Positions 53,291-62,990 of a stretch of DNA of 64,000 nucleotides are shown here, piece by piece (the stretch's first letter is position 1; each line of letters begins with the position of its first letter). The stretch covers positions 1,426,001 through 1,490,000 of the forward strand of contig NZ_CP014692.1 in NCBI RefSeq assembly GCF_002005445.1, given 5' to 3'. The translations under genes and the position numbers were made by a program. Under the pieces are notes generated by a model. It saw nothing but the letters and a program-made list of their open reading frames with translations, ran no database searches and was not told the DNA's origin. The stretch comes from Acetobacter aceti. Lineage in GTDB: Bacteria; Pseudomonadota; Alphaproteobacteria; Acetobacterales; Acetobacteraceae.

Positions 53291-54292
53291 TGTTTAGTCC
53301 CGTGTTTTGATGGTGCATTATTCAGTCAGGAATGGAGGGATGCACTGTGGGACAGATTTTACACGGGAGCGCCCGCACGACAGAAGCGGTCCGTCGAGCG
53401 ATACACGATAGTCAAGAGAGCCTGAGGGTTCTGGCCAGGCGTTATGGGATCAACCCGAAGACGGTTGCGAAGTGGAAGAAGCGCACTGCGGTCGGTGATT
53501 TGCCGACCGGCCCCAAAGACGCGCATTCGACGGTGCTGAGCATTGAGGATGAGGCGATCATCGTTGCTTTCCGCCGTCACACGCTGCTGCCGCTGGACGA
53601 CTGCCTCTACGCACTCCAGGCGACGATCCCGCACCTGACGCGATCATCCCTGCATCGCTGCCTGCAACGACACGGGATCAGCCGACTACCCGAGGTGACG
53701 GGAGACAAAAAACCCAGGCGCAAGTTCAAGGCTTATCCGATTGGCTATTTTCACATTGATATTGCTGAAGTGCAGACTGCGGAGGGTAAGCTGCGCCTGT
53801 TTGTCGCGATAGACCGTACCAGCAAATTCGCCTTTGTCGAACTGCACCGGGAAGCCGGAAAAATGATTGCCGCAGGTTTTCTGCGGAACCTGATCGCAGC
53901 AGTCCCTTATGCCATCCATACAGTTTTGACCGACAACGGCATCCAGTTCACCAGTCAGACACGGCATAAATACGCCTTCCACCCTATCTTTGATCGGGTG
54001 TGCGACGAAAACGGTATCGAGCATCGGCTGACAAAGGTGAAGCATCCATGGACCAACGGCCAGGTTGAGAGGATGAACCGCACGATCAGGGAGGCAACAG
54101 TCAAACGCTTCTATTATGAAACACATGACCAGTTGCGTCAGCACCTCGCGGACTTCGTCATGGCCTGCAATTTCGCCCGAAGGCTCAAGACGCTACGCGG
54201 TCTCACTCCATATGAATTCATTTGCCAGCAGTGGGAAAAAGAACCATCACGGTTCATACATAACCCGCACCATCAAAATACGGGACTAAACA
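53291..54292 (+). mobile_element. Complete IS481-family-like insertion sequence
   Basis: About 1.0 kb. Terminal inverted repeats TGTTTAGTCCCGTGTTTTGA and TGTTTAGTCCCGTATTTTGA (inverted), continuing to about 28 bases with few mismatches. It starts only a few bases after the preceding IS ends. No clear target duplication; TAG is found just outside both ends, so the boundaries may be 3-4 bases wider. Confidence 0.82.
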
Positions 54293-54297
54293 ACTAA
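53332..54297 (+). CDS. IS481-type DDE transposase (rve integrase core)
   Basis: 321 residues. N-terminal helix-turn-helix (SLRVLARRYGINPKTVAKWK), then an integrase core with FHIDIAEVQ (Asp), VLTDNGIQFTS (Asp) and NGQVERMNRTIREATVKRFY (Glu). Intact DDE triad. A GTG at 53347 with GGAGG upstream is an alternative start. The stop codon lies about 3 bases beyond the recognised right terminal repeat. Confidence 0.9.
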   Translation: MEGCTVGQILHGSARTTEAVRRAIHDSQESLRVLARRYGINPKTVAKWKKRTAVGDLPTGPKDAHSTVLSIEDEAIIVAFRRHTLLPLDDCLYALQATIPHLTRSSLHRCLQRHGISRLPEVTGDKKPRRKFKAYPIGYFHIDIAEVQTAEGKLRLFVAIDRTSKFAFVELHREAGKMIAAGFLRNLIAAVPYAIHTVLTDNGIQFTSQTRHKYAFHPIFDRVCDENGIEHRLTKVKHPWTNGQVERMNRTIREATVKRFYYETHDQLRQHLADFVMACNFARRLKTLRGLTPYEFICQQWEKEPSRFIHNPHHQNTGLNN

Positions 54298-54319
54298 TCA
54301 CTTAAGCAGTGATTCAAAT

Positions 54320-55654
54320 TTACCTGCGTCGCATAAAAAATAACAAAATATGGGATAGAGAAAATAACTTTGACCGTTTATTGGTCTTTTTTACTGTGGC
54401 GGGTGATGATATGAAAAAAAATTCATGTTCATAAAAATGGTCTTCATGAGAAATTCGATTATCTCTGTGATTTGAAAGAAATTTATTGTTCACTATCAGA
54501 CCTGTGTACCCTCTGGCTTTTTGCAATTTTATCGAAGGAACCAGCCAGTCATAAGTTGTGACATGATTCCAGAGCTCATCAAAAAGCATGCAATCAACGG
54601 AATATTCAGACACATTGCCAAGAATTAAATAGTCATTGTTTTGAGTTTTGAATTTATTTGTTAGAGAAAACTCTCTTTTTTCTATGTTAAATGTTAAGAA
54701 TTCTCCATAAGAGACAATAACACTAAGGCCAGTGGCCTTGATAGGTTCGAGGATATCTGCCGGAGTAAATCTTTGAATGGCATCTTCAACATGGTTTTTC
54801 TGGCAGAGACTTTCAAATACCATATTTTGAAAATCTGGTCTGTTCATGAATTCTTGCGTTATGCCAGACTTTGTTGGTCGTGGACTTTGCAGAGCTTTTT
54901 CAAAGATTTGAGGGTGTTTTTTTAGGGCCGCATTCAGAATATTTCGATGATTATCTTTGCTTGCTTTTCTTATTTTTTGAAATGATATCCGAAGTTTTTC
55001 CGGATTTTCAATGTTTTCTAGTGTCTCTCTGAGATTTTCTGTTCCCTTTATGTGAAATAAAATCACATGCCCTGTGTAAAATACTTTTATATATATAGGA
55101 TTTTTTGTGTATTTTTTATAGAAATCTACGTGCTTTTTATCTTCTTCAACGGCCTCGTCATACAGAATATAGACATTTTCGGCAAAATCTTCATCTCGAA
55201 CGCCCATACCTTTCATGTCAGGCTGGAAAAATGCGTCGTAACTGGATGCGGCGCCCTCACGTTCATCGATATCAAGAGACCAGCGTGGCGCTAGGGCTAT
55301 GCTATGAGATGCTTTGAGTTTCTTTGAATATTTGAGAGCGGCGTAACCTCCCATCGAATCACCGTAAGTGTATATGGTTTCTTTTTTATCAGAAATGTTT
55401 TTTGCAAATTCTATTAATTCCAGTGATTTTTTACTTCTATACCAGTTTCTTTTTTTTGAAACGATCCCAATTGTATCTAGGTTAAGCTTTTTGCAAGAAT
55501 CTCTAAAGAGATACTCACCTGAGTAGGAACCTGCTTCATAATAACCAACCTCACCAAACCCGGAAAATGTTATAAGAGTAAAATCGCTTGATCCGATATT
55601 TCTATATACGAAACCATCTTCATTTTCGTAGACAAGCATATCTTTGGACCACAC
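54320..55654 (-). CDS. Two-domain alpha/beta-hydrolase-like protein, unknown role
   Basis: 444 residues from a GTG; an ATG five codons later (MLVYENEDG) is possible. Residues 15-210 look like an alpha/beta hydrolase: oxyanion region TFSGFGEVG (29-37), nucleophile elbow YGDSMGG (Ser100), Asp166 in ILYDEAV, His196 in YTGHVIL. Residues 220-444 form an unrecognised domain ending in a basic MRRR. If one T is removed from the run at 55694-55697, an ATG at 55703 opens the same frame (MKFKQCFESWNINVARVWSK), suggesting a 5' frameshift. Very AT-rich, bordering the IS cluster: likely acquired. I do not recognise the family. Confidence 0.75.
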   Translation of the reverse strand: MWSKDMLVYENEDGFVYRNIGSSDFTLITFSGFGEVGYYEAGSYSGEYLFRDSCKKLNLDTIGIVSKKRNWYRSKKSLELIEFAKNISDKKETIYTYGDSMGGYAALKYSKKLKASHSIALAPRWSLDIDEREGAASSYDAFFQPDMKGMGVRDEDFAENVYILYDEAVEEDKKHVDFYKKYTKNPIYIKVFYTGHVILFHIKGTENLRETLENIENPEKLRISFQKIRKASKDNHRNILNAALKKHPQIFEKALQSPRPTKSGITQEFMNRPDFQNMVFESLCQKNHVEDAIQRFTPADILEPIKATGLSVIVSYGEFLTFNIEKREFSLTNKFKTQNNDYLILGNVSEYSVDCMLFDELWNHVTTYDWLVPSIKLQKARGYTGLIVNNKFLSNHRDNRISHEDHFYEHEFFFISSPATVKKTNKRSKLFSLSHILLFFMRRR

Positions 55655-55790
55655 TCTGGCAACATTTATATTCCAGCTTTCAAAGCATTGTTTAAAACTT
55701 CATGTAAGATAGTTAGTGGTAATATTTCAGTAAAAATTTTTATCTTATTATGTCTTGTTGTTATTTGTTACATGAAAGAGGCTTGTTTAG

Positions 55791-57950
55791 TTATCCTCTT
55801 CCTTCGCGGTACCATCCTGCACCGATTAAAAGGAGCACTGCGATCAATGTCGCCCATGCCGGCAGTAACTGGGTTGCACTTGTCCCAGTCAGAATCCTAG
55901 CGTGCCTTTGTGGGAAACCGAGCGCCTCGACTGAACTTCCGTAATGAACAGGAGGGACGCTGAGCTTCCCCGGGTCATCCCCAAGCCAGGCAACAGTTCC
56001 ACCCGTGCGGGCTGCGACAGGAGCAACTGTTTCGGCTGTCAGACGCAGATCAGAGAACTCTTCCGGGTTTGCTTTCACAGGTGCCGCAAAAGCACGGTGA
56101 TTGCCATCGTCGGCTGTCCAGATTCCAGATTGTGTCACTGGCATCTGCCCGGTTGTGACACCAGAACCCACGCTATGCAGGGTCATTGTCGATTTTGTTC
56201 CGTCTGGAGCCGTGAGCGTAATATCAGCGGAAGCAGTATTGGAAACACTATGGCGTGTGACAGTCAGGGTGCCTTCAGAGATATGCGCTTCGAGACGCTC
56301 CTCCTCAAGGTCCGGCTCTTTCATGAGCCAGTGTGAAATGCGCCGTAGAAGTTCAGCCTGTGGCCCTCCTCCCAGTTCTCCACGAGACCAGAGCCATATC
56401 TGATCGGAAAGCAGGAGGGCGACGCGTCCTTTATCGACGTGATCAAGCACCAGAAGCGGGGACGCGTCAGGACCGCTCATCAGCACCTGTCCACGCGCGT
56501 CATCCGGATGGAGAGCCCGATACCAGGGGCCCCACTCATTCGCACTTTCCGCATCCGGGCTTGCGGAAGTGCTCGGAGCTGGAGCACCCGGCAGTTCGGC
56601 TGTCACCGGATGGCGACGCCCTTCTTCCGTCAGTTGCGGACGGAAGCGACGGATGGTGACGCCGGGTGCGGCTTCGGTCGGGGCCAGATCAGGAGGCGAG
56701 GCGGGTACGTGGGCCGGCAGGACATCTCCAACTGCGGTCTCCTGCAGTGAGTTGGGGCCTGTGAATTCCGGACCGGCAATCAGGAACAGACCACCGCCCT
56801 TGCGCACAAAGCGGGCGATATTGCGCAGGTAGACAGGCGGCAGGATGTGACGGTTTTCGAAGCCGTCAAGAATGATCAGATCGAACTGACCGATCTTGTT
56901 CTGGAACAATTCCTCGACAGGGAAGGCGATCAGGGCCAGATCGGAGAGCGGGGTTCCATCGTCCTTTTCCGGGGGGCGCAGAATGGTGAAGTGAACCAGA
57001 TCGACGGATGGATCGGCTTTCAGCAGACGCCGCCACACACGTTCGCCCTGATTGGGCGTGCCGGAAACAAGCAGCACGCGCAACCGGTCCCGGACACCGG
57101 TGATGGTCAGGATCTCCTGATTGTTCTGCGTGGAGACTTCCCCCGGAAGTGTGGAGACGCTGAGACCCACAAGCGTTTCGCCGGGATGGGAGACAGGCAG
57201 CGAAATGTCCTGTGGCTCGCCGGTATGGACAGGAACGCTCAAAGCCGGGTTGCCGTCGGTTGTCAGGGTAATCGTGGCGGACGCGCCGGGTTGGGTGTCG
57301 GGTCCGAGATCATCGACCTGAACGCGAATAAGCGCGGATTTCCCGACAATGGCGTATGGAGGCGCCTGAAGAATACGCAGACGACGGTCTGTTTCTTCGC
57401 CGCTTCCTGTCATCAGTACGTGCAGAGGCAGGGTGACGGCATGACCCTGACTGTCATGCAGGGCAAGACGTTCCGGAATACCCTTGGGCGCATCACGGGT
57501 CTGGCCGTCCGTGATCAGAATAGCACCAGCCAGTTGCTCGGGAGGGATGTCGGCGGCAGCTTGCGACAGGGCGTCGAACAGGCGGGTGCCCCCTGTCTGC
57601 CCGCCGCGCACAGTGACCATGCGCAGGCCGGGTCCGGTGGAACCCTGTTCGCCAAGAATACGGGCTGCGGCACGGGCGATGGCCGCCCTGTTTTTCACCT
57701 GCATCGAACCCGTCTGATCGACGATGACCAGAGCAGTTTCAGGCAGTTCCCGATGTGTTTCCTTCAGGGACTGCGGCCCAGACAGCCACAGCAGAATGAC
57801 CGCTCCCGCAAGCCCACGAAGAAGAGTGCCTCGCATACGGACCAGCAGGCCGATCGCCGTTACGGCAATCAGCAATCCAACCAGCGTAAACAGCAGCCAG
57901 TGCGGCAGCAGGGGCGCGAAAGCGATAGTGTGGGTAAAGCTGTCGATCAT
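55791..57950 (-). CDS. VWA-like/glutaminase-fold membrane protein
   Basis: 719 residues. Two N-terminal membrane helices (18-38, 42-60), a von Willebrand A-like domain with VIVDQTGSM (75-83) and AGAILITDGQTRD, a beta-sandwich region, then a class I amidotransferase-like fold (LRVLLVSGTPNQGERVWRRL; FDLIILDGFENR; GGGLFLIAGP) and a C-terminal helix (LLPAWATLIAVLLLIGAGWY). It is last in the moxR operon, 7 bases after the DUF4159 gene. Part of a widespread but uncharacterised envelope complex with a MoxR chaperone. Confidence 0.85.
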   Translation of the reverse strand: MIDSFTHTIAFAPLLPHWLLFTLVGLLIAVTAIGLLVRMRGTLLRGLAGAVILLWLSGPQSLKETHRELPETALVIVDQTGSMQVKNRAAIARAAARILGEQGSTGPGLRMVTVRGGQTGGTRLFDALSQAAADIPPEQLAGAILITDGQTRDAPKGIPERLALHDSQGHAVTLPLHVLMTGSGEETDRRLRILQAPPYAIVGKSALIRVQVDDLGPDTQPGASATITLTTDGNPALSVPVHTGEPQDISLPVSHPGETLVGLSVSTLPGEVSTQNNQEILTITGVRDRLRVLLVSGTPNQGERVWRRLLKADPSVDLVHFTILRPPEKDDGTPLSDLALIAFPVEELFQNKIGQFDLIILDGFENRHILPPVYLRNIARFVRKGGGLFLIAGPEFTGPNSLQETAVGDVLPAHVPASPPDLAPTEAAPGVTIRRFRPQLTEEGRRHPVTAELPGAPAPSTSASPDAESANEWGPWYRALHPDDARGQVLMSGPDASPLLVLDHVDKGRVALLLSDQIWLWSRGELGGGPQAELLRRISHWLMKEPDLEEERLEAHISEGTLTVTRHSVSNTASADITLTAPDGTKSTMTLHSVGSGVTTGQMPVTQSGIWTADDGNHRAFAAPVKANPEEFSDLRLTAETVAPVAARTGGTVAWLGDDPGKLSVPPVHYGSSVEALGFPQRHARILTGTSATQLLPAWATLIAVLLLIGAGWYREGRG

Positions 57951-57957
57951 GCCGCCC

Positions 57958-60822
57958 TCATTGTCCGAGACGCTTGAGGATCGCGGGAACGTGGACCTGA
58001 TCCGCCTTGTAGTTGCCGGTCAGCGCATAGATGACGGCGTTGACGCCGAACCTGTAGGCAGTCTGCCGCTGCTCGTCTCCGCCGGGAAGCACTGCGAACC
58101 GTGTGTCGCCGTTCTGATCCACGGCCCAGGCATGCGCCCAGTCGGCGCTTCCGATGATGACGGGACTGACGTCATCGTTCTCGGCTTCGCCATCACGCGC
58201 GACCCAGACGGGCTGTCCCGCATAGCGGCCCGGAAAGTCGTGCAGCAGATAGAATGTGTGACTCAGCACATGATGATCATCGAGACGGGTGAGTGGAGGA
58301 ATAGGCAGCCCGGCCGTAACGCGCCGGAGAGCCGCGGCGCTGCCAGGCGCATCACCTGCCAGAGCGTCGTTGTCACTGGAGCCTGATGCCGCGGTATCGA
58401 CGCCCTGCGTGTCGATAATGATCATTCCGCCATGGCCGATAAAGGTGGTCAGGGCGCTGGTCACGGCAGGGTCGGCATGGGCGTCAGTCGTGATCGGCCA
58501 GTAAAGAAGCGGATAATAGGCGAGATCGTCCCTGCCGGGATGAACTCCGTCCGGGTGTCCGATCACGGCGGAAGTGCGAGCGTTCACGTAGTCTGAAAGA
58601 CCCTGAAGCCCCTCCCGTGACACGGCATCGACCTCCGGATTGCCTGTGACCACATAGGCCAGTCGCGTTTCAAGTGCCGCTCCCGGCACGGCGGTCGTAG
58701 CTGGTGGTGCTGTTTCAAGAGCGACAGAGGCTTCCTGAGCATATCCGGAAGAGGTGAGCGCAGCAGAAGAAAGGAACAGGAAAACCGAGAGATGAAAGGC
58801 TTTGCGCGCACGGGCCAAGGAGAAAAACCCCCGCAGAAAAAGGGTCGCCAGCGCATCGACCGCCAGCAACAGAAGAGCGATGGCCAGCAGTACCGGTCCC
58901 ATCAGCCTGTCCGGTCGATGTCCTGCCGGGTTGGTGACCGCGCCTGTGGGAGGCAGGGGGGACAGGTCGTGAAGCGTGTCACCCACGTTCAGCGCGCGTC
59001 GTGCGGCACGTGATCCATACAGGCCGGGAGGATGTTCCGGGGAGACGGCAGTGGCGCCAAACTTGCTGGAGGCGAGTCCGCGAGCAAGAGGAGACGGCAC
59101 ACCAAGCACGCCTTCTCCATCCAGCGTCATGACTGGAGGCAGCACGCTGTTGTCGGAAGGAATGTCTACACCACTGGCATGTTCGACAAGCCGGGTGAGC
59201 ATGGACACGAACAGGCCGGAAAGTGGAAGATTTGACCAGTCCGCCGTGGGGGTAACGTGAAACAGCACGATCTCGCCCTTGCCGAGGGGTGCGTGGGTCA
59301 CGAGAGGCGTGCCGTCTGCCAGCCGCGCCCAGCTATGCGTCGAGAGGTCTGTTGCTGGTTGCGCAAGGATCTGTCGCGAGACAGTGACATCCTGTGGAAC
59401 AGTCAGCCCATGGAAGGGTGAATCGTCCGAGAAAACCGCCAGAGGCTGGGGTTTTCCCCATGACATGGCGCCGCCAAGCTGACGGGCCGCGGGCATCAGC
59501 GTCACAGGAAGCAGCGTCTTTTCCGGGTCTGTATGGGCGACCGTGTCGGCGGGGGCGGTCTCGGGCGTGCCCTGCGCGCTGTCTTCGTGTCCGGCCAGTG
59601 TCCGACCTGCAAAACGGATCAGGGTGCCGCCTTTTCTGACCCAATCCGCAACCTTCTGCCGGGTCTCCGCATCGGCGAGAGTGCCGTCCGGGGCGATCAG
59701 GACAGATAATGGCTGGGACAGGAGCGCGGTCGTGCTGCCGGTGCGCAGATCGGCATTCGGAGCAAGCGCGCGCCGGAGGTAGAAAAGGCTCCCCACCAGC
59801 GGCGTATCACCGCTGCCTGTCGCGATCAGTCCGACAGGACGCAATCTGTCACCTTCATCCAGCAGCAGGGTTCCCGGCGCGCTGCCGCTGCCGTCGATCG
59901 TCAGCATATCGACACGATTACGCATGACCGTTGGCAGGGAAACCGAAACCGGCGCGCTGCTGGCTCCGGCAGCCAGGGTGACATCAGCCAGAGCCAGCGT
60001 TCCGCCGTCCTCACTGTGGGCTCGCACCCGGACCCGGCGTGGAAGGTCGGACGGCATCGCCGCCAGACGCGCCATGACGCCAGCATCCGGGAGAGTGTCA
60101 GGAGAGGTGGTCCGAGATTCCTCCGTGGCGTGACTCAGAACAAAAGCTCCGCTGCCGGTGAAACGGATTTCCTGCACGGCCCCAAATGCCTGCATGGCGG
60201 TTGTGAAAGACCGGTCTGCATTGCCGCCATCCTTACCCGAGGAGGCGAGCCCGTTCGACAGATAGACGACCGCTCCGACGGAAAGGCCGTCTGATTTCAT
60301 TTTCTCTAGCATCTGACCCGCAAGAGCCCGATCGGCAGGCCATGGCAGCGGTCTCAGCGCATCAAGGTTCAGTGCGGCCTGTTCCACGGAAAGAGCCCGA
60401 AAGGCTGCAGGACTTTCCCGTTCTTCGGAAGCTGTCGCCAGAAGGACGGCGGAGCGGCCACTCCGGCCTGCTGCGTCGAGAAGGGCATGAGCCGCCGCGT
60501 TGCGCTCGTTCCAGTCGGGCGCGGTCATCATATCGTTGTCGATGACAAGAAGCAGGGTGCCGCTGCCGGGCAGAGGAACGGGCTTGCCCGGAATGACCGG
60601 TCCGGACAGCCCCAGAATGAGCAGGCTGGCTGCTGCAAGACGCAGGATGAGCAGCCAGAAAGGCGGTGTCGCCGCATCATCCTGTCTGGGATGGAGCGAT
60701 GCCAGAAGAGCCACCGGCGGGAAGGTCTGGACGCGAGGTGAGGGCGGGCGGGCGCGCAACAGCCACCAGAGGGCCGGAAGGCTCAGAAGACCGGCGAGCA
60801 GGACTGGGAACTGAAAGATCAT
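57958..60822 (-). CDS. BatA-type/DUF4159 membrane protein
   Basis: 954 residues. N-terminal BatA-like segment with two helices (FPVLLAGLLSLPALWWLLRA; FWLLILRLAAASLLILGLSG), a degenerate VWA region (LLLVIDNDMM), a central membrane span (MGPVLLAIALLLLAVDALAT), and a C-terminal DUF4159 domain (RLAYVVTGNPEVDAVSREGL; GGMIIIDTQG). DUF4159 resembles a glutaminase-like fold without visible catalytic Cys. Overlaps the DUF58 gene by 4 bases. Function unknown; membrane scaffold inferred. Confidence 0.88.
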   Translation of the reverse strand: MIFQFPVLLAGLLSLPALWWLLRARPPSPRVQTFPPVALLASLHPRQDDAATPPFWLLILRLAAASLLILGLSGPVIPGKPVPLPGSGTLLLVIDNDMMTAPDWNERNAAAHALLDAAGRSGRSAVLLATASEERESPAAFRALSVEQAALNLDALRPLPWPADRALAGQMLEKMKSDGLSVGAVVYLSNGLASSGKDGGNADRSFTTAMQAFGAVQEIRFTGSGAFVLSHATEESRTTSPDTLPDAGVMARLAAMPSDLPRRVRVRAHSEDGGTLALADVTLAAGASSAPVSVSLPTVMRNRVDMLTIDGSGSAPGTLLLDEGDRLRPVGLIATGSGDTPLVGSLFYLRRALAPNADLRTGSTTALLSQPLSVLIAPDGTLADAETRQKVADWVRKGGTLIRFAGRTLAGHEDSAQGTPETAPADTVAHTDPEKTLLPVTLMPAARQLGGAMSWGKPQPLAVFSDDSPFHGLTVPQDVTVSRQILAQPATDLSTHSWARLADGTPLVTHAPLGKGEIVLFHVTPTADWSNLPLSGLFVSMLTRLVEHASGVDIPSDNSVLPPVMTLDGEGVLGVPSPLARGLASSKFGATAVSPEHPPGLYGSRAARRALNVGDTLHDLSPLPPTGAVTNPAGHRPDRLMGPVLLAIALLLLAVDALATLFLRGFFSLARARKAFHLSVFLFLSSAALTSSGYAQEASVALETAPPATTAVPGAALETRLAYVVTGNPEVDAVSREGLQGLSDYVNARTSAVIGHPDGVHPGRDDLAYYPLLYWPITTDAHADPAVTSALTTFIGHGGMIIIDTQGVDTAASGSSDNDALAGDAPGSAAALRRVTAGLPIPPLTRLDDHHVLSHTFYLLHDFPGRYAGQPVWVARDGEAENDDVSPVIIGSADWAHAWAVDQNGDTRFAVLPGGDEQRQTAYRFGVNAVIYALTGNYKADQVHVPAILKRLGQ

Positions 60823-61841
60823 GGGCGTCCGCCTCCCCGGTGACCCGAGAGGGAAGCGCTCAGGGAGAGCAGAGCGGAAGCCGTGGATGTATCAGTCTGG
60901 TGGGGCTGGAAAGTATGCCGGCAACCCTCGGCGATGGTTCTGAGGCGGGTCTGTCTGCGTGCGAAGACGCCGGCGTAGTCAGGGCGAAGGGTTTCCACGG
61001 CGGGAAGGATCAGATCCGGTTCGTTTTCCAGCCCTTCGAAGCGGATGCGTCCCGAATAGGGCAGATCGCGTTCCGCCGGATCAATGATCTGGAGAATATG
61101 GGCGCGGACACCGCTTCCCGCCAACTGACGGAAAAGGGTCGTCACCTCTCTGTCTGGGGCAAGAAGGTCGCTGGCGATGACAAGCTGTGAATAGGGTGGC
61201 AGAGCCGAACCTTTCAGAAGCGTGGATTCATCCGGCTGCTTTGCCAGCGAAGCAAGCGCCAGGGCGATACGGCTTGCGATCCTGCCCGCACCGAGAGGCA
61301 GATCGACACGTCCATTTGGAGACACGAGGCGCACGCGCTCTCCACTACGTTCCAGCAGAGAGGCGACAGCCAGTAACAGCAGTATGGCCCGATCGCGTTT
61401 CAGGGGCAGCGAAGATGGCTGCGACGACCAGATCATGGACGGGCTGAGGTCGCACCAGAGATAGATGGTCTGGGCATGCTCGGCCTCCGTCTCGCGCACA
61501 TAGGCCTTGTGACTGCGGGCCGACTGCCGCCAGTCGATGCACGTAACCGGCTCTCCCGGCAAGGCGGGGCGATACTGCCAGAATGTCTCACCCGGACCGG
61601 AACGTCTCTGGCCGTGCAGTCCGGCCGAGACGGTCGTCGCGATGCGTTCCGCTTCCAGTACGAGCGATGACAGCGTTGACGCCAGCCGGTCCGCTTCAGA
61701 CGCCACAATCGCGGGGTCACCGCTGATGAGGGCGGCATTGTCCCTTCTGGTTGCAGAGGACGCGGATCGCATCTTTCCCGCAAGTCTGGCGAGAAAACCG
61801 GAAGACAAAGCGCCAGAGGACGAAGGAGTGTCGTTTGTCAC
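60819..61841 (-). CDS. DUF58-domain protein
   Basis: 340 residues from a GTG two bases after the moxR stop. The hallmark RPALPGEPVTCIDWRQSARS (91-110) and a VWA-like metal site DLSPSM (131-136) define DUF58. It is the constant partner of MoxR ATPases in bacteria; the complex is thought to assist assembly or metal insertion of envelope proteins. Cytoplasmic, no helix visible. Confidence 0.93.
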   Translation of the reverse strand: MTNDTPSSSGALSSGFLARLAGKMRSASSATRRDNAALISGDPAIVASEADRLASTLSSLVLEAERIATTVSAGLHGQRRSGPGETFWQYRPALPGEPVTCIDWRQSARSHKAYVRETEAEHAQTIYLWCDLSPSMIWSSQPSSLPLKRDRAILLLLAVASLLERSGERVRLVSPNGRVDLPLGAGRIASRIALALASLAKQPDESTLLKGSALPPYSQLVIASDLLAPDREVTTLFRQLAGSGVRAHILQIIDPAERDLPYSGRIRFEGLENEPDLILPAVETLRPDYAGVFARRQTRLRTIAEGCRHTFQPHQTDTSTASALLSLSASLSGHRGGGRP

Positions 61842-61843
61842 GA

Positions 61844-62902
61844 TCAGCCCAGACGGGAGACGAGCCCGTCGATCACATCTTCGATCCGGGTCGAATCGGC
61901 TCTTGCCGAGAAGCTGAGCGCCATACGGTGGGCCAGCACGGGCCGCGCAAGAGCGGCGACATCATCAAGGTCTGGAGAGAGGCGTCCATCCAGCAGGGCG
62001 CGGGCGCGGGTGGCGAGCATCAGGGTCTGAGCCGCGCGTGGACCGGGGCCCCATGCGATGCAGTCTTTTACCGTCTGCACATCGGTGGTCTCGGGACGAG
62101 CGGAACGCACGAGATTCAGGATCGCGTCCACAATGCGTTCACCCACAGGGAGAGCCCGGACCATCGCCTGCGCGTAAAGTACATCCTCGGTGGAAAGGAT
62201 CGGTTGCGGTCCACTCTGTGGCACGCCGGTCGTCGCCAGCAGCATGGCGCGCTCATCGGCGGCTTCCGGAAAGGTTAGCTGGATCTGGAGCATGAAACGG
62301 TCGAGCTGGGCTTCGGGAAGCGGGTAGGTGCCTTCCTGATCGATCGGATTCTGGGTCGCCAGAACATGGAACGGGCGAGGCAGCGCGTATTCCGTGCCGG
62401 CAATGGCCACGCGGTGCTCCTGCATGGCCTGCAGCAGGGCGGACTGGGTGCGCGGGCTGGCGCGATTGATTTCGTCCGCCATCAGCAACTGGCAGAAAAC
62501 CGGTCCCGGCACGAAGCGGAAACTGCGGTGACCGGCGGCGTCTTCGTCCAGAATTTCGCTGCCGGTGATGTCGGACGGCATCAGGTCGGGCGTGAACTGC
62601 ACACGCCGGGAATCGAGGCCGAGGACCGTGCCGAGTGTGGTGACCAGCAGTGTCTTGCCAAGGCCGGGCGCGCCGACCAGCAGGGCGTGACCACCTGAAA
62701 GAATGCTGACAAGCGCCTGATCGACCACATCCTTCTGACCAAAAATGATTCGGCCGATTTCCGCCCGCACATCCTGCAGACGGCGGGCGACAAGATCGAC
62801 CTGCTGCGCTGCGGAGGTGCTGTCCGGGAAGGCGTTTCCACCGGAGGAGCCCGTCTCGGGGGCGAGGGATACGGTCTGGTTTGGCATCATTTCAGGCGTC
62901 AT
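61844..62902 (-). CDS. MoxR-family AAA+ ATPase
   Basis: 352 residues; a second ATG at 62887 is an alternative start. Walker A GAPGLGKT (77-84), Walker B LLMADEIN (139-146), sensor LATQNPIDQEGTYPLPEAQL and the lid domain. Chaperone-like ATPase acting on VWA proteins. Heads the moxR-DUF58-DUF4159-VWA operon and is divergent from the DUF1285 gene by about 90 bases. Confidence 0.95.
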   Translation of the reverse strand: MTPEMMPNQTVSLAPETGSSGGNAFPDSTSAAQQVDLVARRLQDVRAEIGRIIFGQKDVVDQALVSILSGGHALLVGAPGLGKTLLVTTLGTVLGLDSRRVQFTPDLMPSDITGSEILDEDAAGHRSFRFVPGPVFCQLLMADEINRASPRTQSALLQAMQEHRVAIAGTEYALPRPFHVLATQNPIDQEGTYPLPEAQLDRFMLQIQLTFPEAADERAMLLATTGVPQSGPQPILSTEDVLYAQAMVRALPVGERIVDAILNLVRSARPETTDVQTVKDCIAWGPGPRAAQTLMLATRARALLDGRLSPDLDDVAALARPVLAHRMALSFSARADSTRIEDVIDGLVSRLG

Positions 62903-62990
62903 AGGTCCAGTCTGACACGTCCGGGGCTTACATCAAGCCGGGGGGCAACCCTATATCGGTATGGTGCGCAGGCAAACAGATGTGGGTTAA

